Positions 62,015 through 64,000 of a stretch of DNA of 64,000 nucleotides are shown in pieces. The translations under genes were made by a program, and so were the position numbers. Position 1 is the first letter of the stretch. Each line of letters begins with the position of its first letter. The notes below the pieces were generated by a model. That model was given only the letters and a program-made list of their open reading frames with translations, made no database searches and was not told the origin of the DNA. Source of the stretch: Sphingobium lignivorans (lineage in GTDB: Bacteria > Pseudomonadota > Alphaproteobacteria > Sphingomonadales > Sphingomonadaceae); assembly GCF_014203955.1 (NCBI RefSeq), contig NZ_JACHKA010000001.1, positions 4,004,001 through 4,068,000 on the forward strand, read 5' to 3'.

Positions 62015-63367
62015 CTAGATCATGTCGTCCTTGAGCGTGCGCGATGCTTTCCAGTAGTGGAAGGCCGCCCAGAAGGCGAAGCAGGCGCAGATCACCATGG
62101 CGTAGCGGATGCCGAGCGTGCCGGCCGCCGCGCAGTCCGCTGCGGTCTGGGCCGCGGTCTGGGCCGTGCTGCCGTGGCATTGCGCGGCGTAATCGCCCGC
62201 GAACATCCGTGCCGCGAACGTATCGCTGAGGAAGCCGACGAAGAGCGGGCCGATGCCCATGCCGACGAGGTTCTGGAAGAAGATGATGATGGCGGACGCC
62301 GTGCCGCGCATGCGCGGCTCGACCATGTTCTGCACCGCGCCGAAGGTGGGTGCGTAGAATGTGAAGGCCAGTGTCGCGCCAATGACGACGAGCGGCATGG
62401 CGGTCTGCCAGTTGGGCATGGAGAGGCCGATCATGTAGAGCGGCGCGGCGCATGCAAGGCAGATGGCCGGCAGCCAGGCATACCAGCGCTCGTCCCGCTT
62501 GCCCGCCCAATCCGCACCCATGCCGCCGAGGAGCGTGCCGGTCCCGTTGGAGACGGCCGTGACGATCCCGAAGAGAAGGCCGGCCTGCGTCATGCTCATC
62601 TCATAGGCCCGGCCAAAATACATCGGCAGGAACAGCAGGATGCCGAAATTCACGAAGCTGGTGAGGCCGCAGGCCATGCCCAGATGCAGGAATGTGCGCT
62701 TGGCCCGCAGGATGCGCAGCATCGCCATGAAGCGGGGCGCTTCACGCGCCATGCTGGCGGGATCATCGAACCGGCCGCGGACCGGTTCCTTGACCGTCAG
62801 GATGAGCAGGGCGAGCAGCATACCGGGCGCGCCCACGATGAGGAAGGTGTTTCGCCAGCCGAATGTCTCTCCAAGCCACCCCCCGCCAAAGCCGCCGATG
62901 AGCGAGCCGAAGGAGGCGCCGAGCGCCACCACGGCGAGGGCCGTGGCCCTTTTGTTGCGCGGGAAGCGATCCGACACCATCGAGACGGTGCAGGGGCTGG
63001 CCGCCGACTCGCCGATGCCGACGCCGAGCCGGAGCAGCAGCAGCTGCCAGTAATTGGCGGCATAGGCGCTCAGCATGGTCGTCAGCGACCAGATGGTGGT
63101 CGCGATGGCGAGCAGCGGGACACGCTTGCGCCGATCCGCCAGCCGGGCCACCGGGATCCCGGCCGTCGTGTAAAGCAACGCAAAGGCAAGCCCGGTGAGC
63201 AGCCCGAACTGCGCATCGCTGATGCCCAGATCGGCCTTGATGGCCGGCCCGAGCGCGGCCACGATCACGCGATCGATGAAGCAGGACAATGCGACCAGCA
63301 GCAGGATGAACATCATCCAGTAGGGGTAAGGCTCCGGCTCGGCCCCAGCTGTTTCATCAACCTTCAT
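62015..63367 (-). CDS. Major facilitator superfamily transporter
   Basis: A 450-residue MFS permease with twelve predicted helices. Motif A appears as GIPVARLADRRKRVPLLA, the second helix pair as RLGVGIGESAASPCTVSMVS, and the domain link near AMLRILRAKRTFLHLGMACG. An insertion with Ala/Thr/Gln repeats (AQCHGSTAQTAAQTAADCAA) separates helices 11 and 12. Members near SnoaL-like and TonB genes often carry aromatic or sugar-acid substrates in sphingomonads; the substrate is unknown. ATG at 63367 follows GGGAGGGGGAGAG. Same strand as the SnoaL-like gene, 55 bases downstream. Confidence 0.88.
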   Translation of the reverse strand: MKVDETAGAEPEPYPYWMMFILLLVALSCFIDRVIVAALGPAIKADLGISDAQFGLLTGLAFALLYTTAGIPVARLADRRKRVPLLAIATTIWSLTTMLSAYAANYWQLLLLRLGVGIGESAASPCTVSMVSDRFPRNKRATALAVVALGASFGSLIGGFGGGWLGETFGWRNTFLIVGAPGMLLALLILTVKEPVRGRFDDPASMAREAPRFMAMLRILRAKRTFLHLGMACGLTSFVNFGILLFLPMYFGRAYEMSMTQAGLLFGIVTAVSNGTGTLLGGMGADWAGKRDERWYAWLPAICLACAAPLYMIGLSMPNWQTAMPLVVIGATLAFTFYAPTFGAVQNMVEPRMRGTASAIIIFFQNLVGMGIGPLFVGFLSDTFAARMFAGDYAAQCHGSTAQTAAQTAADCAAAGTLGIRYAMVICACFAFWAAFHYWKASRTLKDDMI

Positions 63368-63422
63368 CGACTCTCCCCCTCCCGGACAATTCTGTGCGCC
63401 CCTGATTGAGCGATGGTCTGTT

Positions 63423-63935
63423 TCAGTCCTTCGTGCCGGGCATTCCCGGTCCGCGATCGACAAGCGCCGTCCCGGCACCCAGCGCCGTGTCCGTCCACAT
63501 GCGGACGTCCAGATCGGCGATTCGCCAGCTCTTCCCGGCGGACCGGAACAGCGCATGCCATGTGCCCATGCGCCAGGATGCGCCGCGCGGCCAGTATTGC
63601 CGGTGGAATTCATGGCGGAAAATCATGCAGTAGGCCGCCACCCGGATGTCTTCTCCCTCACGGCTGAGGCAGGTGGCATTGAACTGGTGCTGGTGGCCAT
63701 AGGTCTGCGTGGCCCGCTGGCCCATGCTGCCGCCGATGAAGGACTTGATGCCTTCATGGCCTTCGAAGACGCCCGGGCTGCCGTCCCGCAAGGGGTGACG
63801 CAGGATGCCGTCTTCGGTGAAGCAATCGAGATAAGCCGCCAGATCGCCCGAGTCGATCGCCCAGGAATAGCGGGCCATGCGATCGGCGATCATAAGCCGG
63901 TCGCGCACGGCGATGTCGTCGAAATCCTCGATCAT
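63423..63935 (-). CDS. SnoaL-like/NTF2-fold protein
   Basis: A 170-residue cone-fold protein: RDRLMIADRMARYSWAIDSG, DLAAYLDCFTEDGILRH, GVFEGHEGIKSFIG, ending with VRMWTDTALGAG. Members include dehydratases, isomerases and the small subunits of ring-hydroxylating dioxygenases, and most act on ring or steroid-like substrates. No clear catalytic set decides. ATG at 63935 overlaps the upstream gene's stop (ATGA), so it belongs to an operon that continues beyond the window. Confidence 0.8.
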   Translation of the reverse strand: MIEDFDDIAVRDRLMIADRMARYSWAIDSGDLAAYLDCFTEDGILRHPLRDGSPGVFEGHEGIKSFIGGSMGQRATQTYGHQHQFNATCLSREGEDIRVAAYCMIFRHEFHRQYWPRGASWRMGTWHALFRSAGKSWRIADLDVRMWTDTALGAGTALVDRGPGMPGTKD

Positions 63936-64000
63936 AGCGCGCTTCCCGCGTCGCCAGCCAATATCCGCGTCGTTTTCATCGCGCTCAACACGTCCTCTCC
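63932..64000 (-). CDS. C-terminal end of an upstream gene
   Basis: The last 22 codons (SAMKTTRILAGDAGSAL and stop) of a frame entering from the window edge; its TGA overlaps the next ATG. Too short to identify. Confidence 0.5.
   Translation of the reverse strand, partial: GEDVLSAMKTTRILAGDAGSAL

Noticed and set aside
1..64000. CRISPR arrays, rRNA genes, prophage structural genes
   Set aside because: None seen on reading both strands.

Overview
The window is a GC-rich alphaproteobacterial chromosome segment, most likely from a sphingomonad (Sphingomonadaceae). The grounds are the divK and mipZ cell-cycle genes, an lptC-lptA-lptB-rpoN row, a two-domain cold-shock protein, a ligase-associated helicase with PdeM, and a TonB receptor, MFS transporter and SnoaL-like protein at the edges. 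About 27 kb is ordinary chromosome and 37 kb is an integrated element.

Chromosome, left arm (1-22.9 kb): a TonB receptor cut by the window edge; pdeM; trhO; a periplasmic retropepsin-like protease; a ligase-associated DEXH helicase; a phosphohexomutase with its terminator; a mipZ/J-domain pair divergent from panC; a Sel1 protein; a minus-strand row (DUF3572, HAD, RidA, DUF482 acyltransferase); divK; rpmG; a degenerate GDT1-like membrane protein; dps; a cold-shock protein; an RNase D-like exonuclease overlapping lptC; lptA; lptB; rpoN; a DUF1328 protein; a periplasmic cyclophilin; and tRNA-Ser(GGA).

Integrated element (22,978-60,225): the 3' end of tRNA-Ser is the attachment site. An exact 18-bp repeat bounds the element, and a pair of 9-bp repeats with identical spacing sits inside each end. 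The tyrosine integrase lies next to the tRNA. The transfer module (24.3-41.7 kb) holds trbI, trbG, trbF, trbL, trbJ, part of trbE, a ParB-like gene, HU, DUF736, TraF, a lytic transglycosylase and a DUF3363 relaxase. It is damaged: trbE and a DUF2958 gene are fused tail to tail by a deletion, trbI and the ParB-like gene each carry a one-base frameshift, and trbB, trbC, trbD and the coupling protein are absent. An IS1595-family element with three passenger genes and an 8-bp target duplication sits just before the relaxase.

Defence cargo (41.8-59.9 kb): a DNA phosphorothioation system (dndA divergent from dndBCDE) is followed directly by a GmrSD/SspE-like DUF262-DUF1524 protein. Where dndFGH might be expected, a convergent operon encodes an SF2 helicase, a ParB/Srx-fold protein and a HEPN-motif protein. 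After it come an Abi_2-like HEPN protein, a GIY-YIG protein, a DUF2971 protein, a remnant of an AbiEi antitoxin, and an intact AbiEi/AbiEii toxin-antitoxin pair with two 28-bp palindromic operators. The best candidate for an undescribed system is Dnd plus the GmrSD-like effector plus the helicase/ParB/HEPN trio.

Chromosome, right arm (60.2-64 kb): a DUF5694-type exported protein, an MFS transporter, a SnoaL-like protein and the tail of one more gene. Functions are inferred from motifs read by eye; no database search was run.
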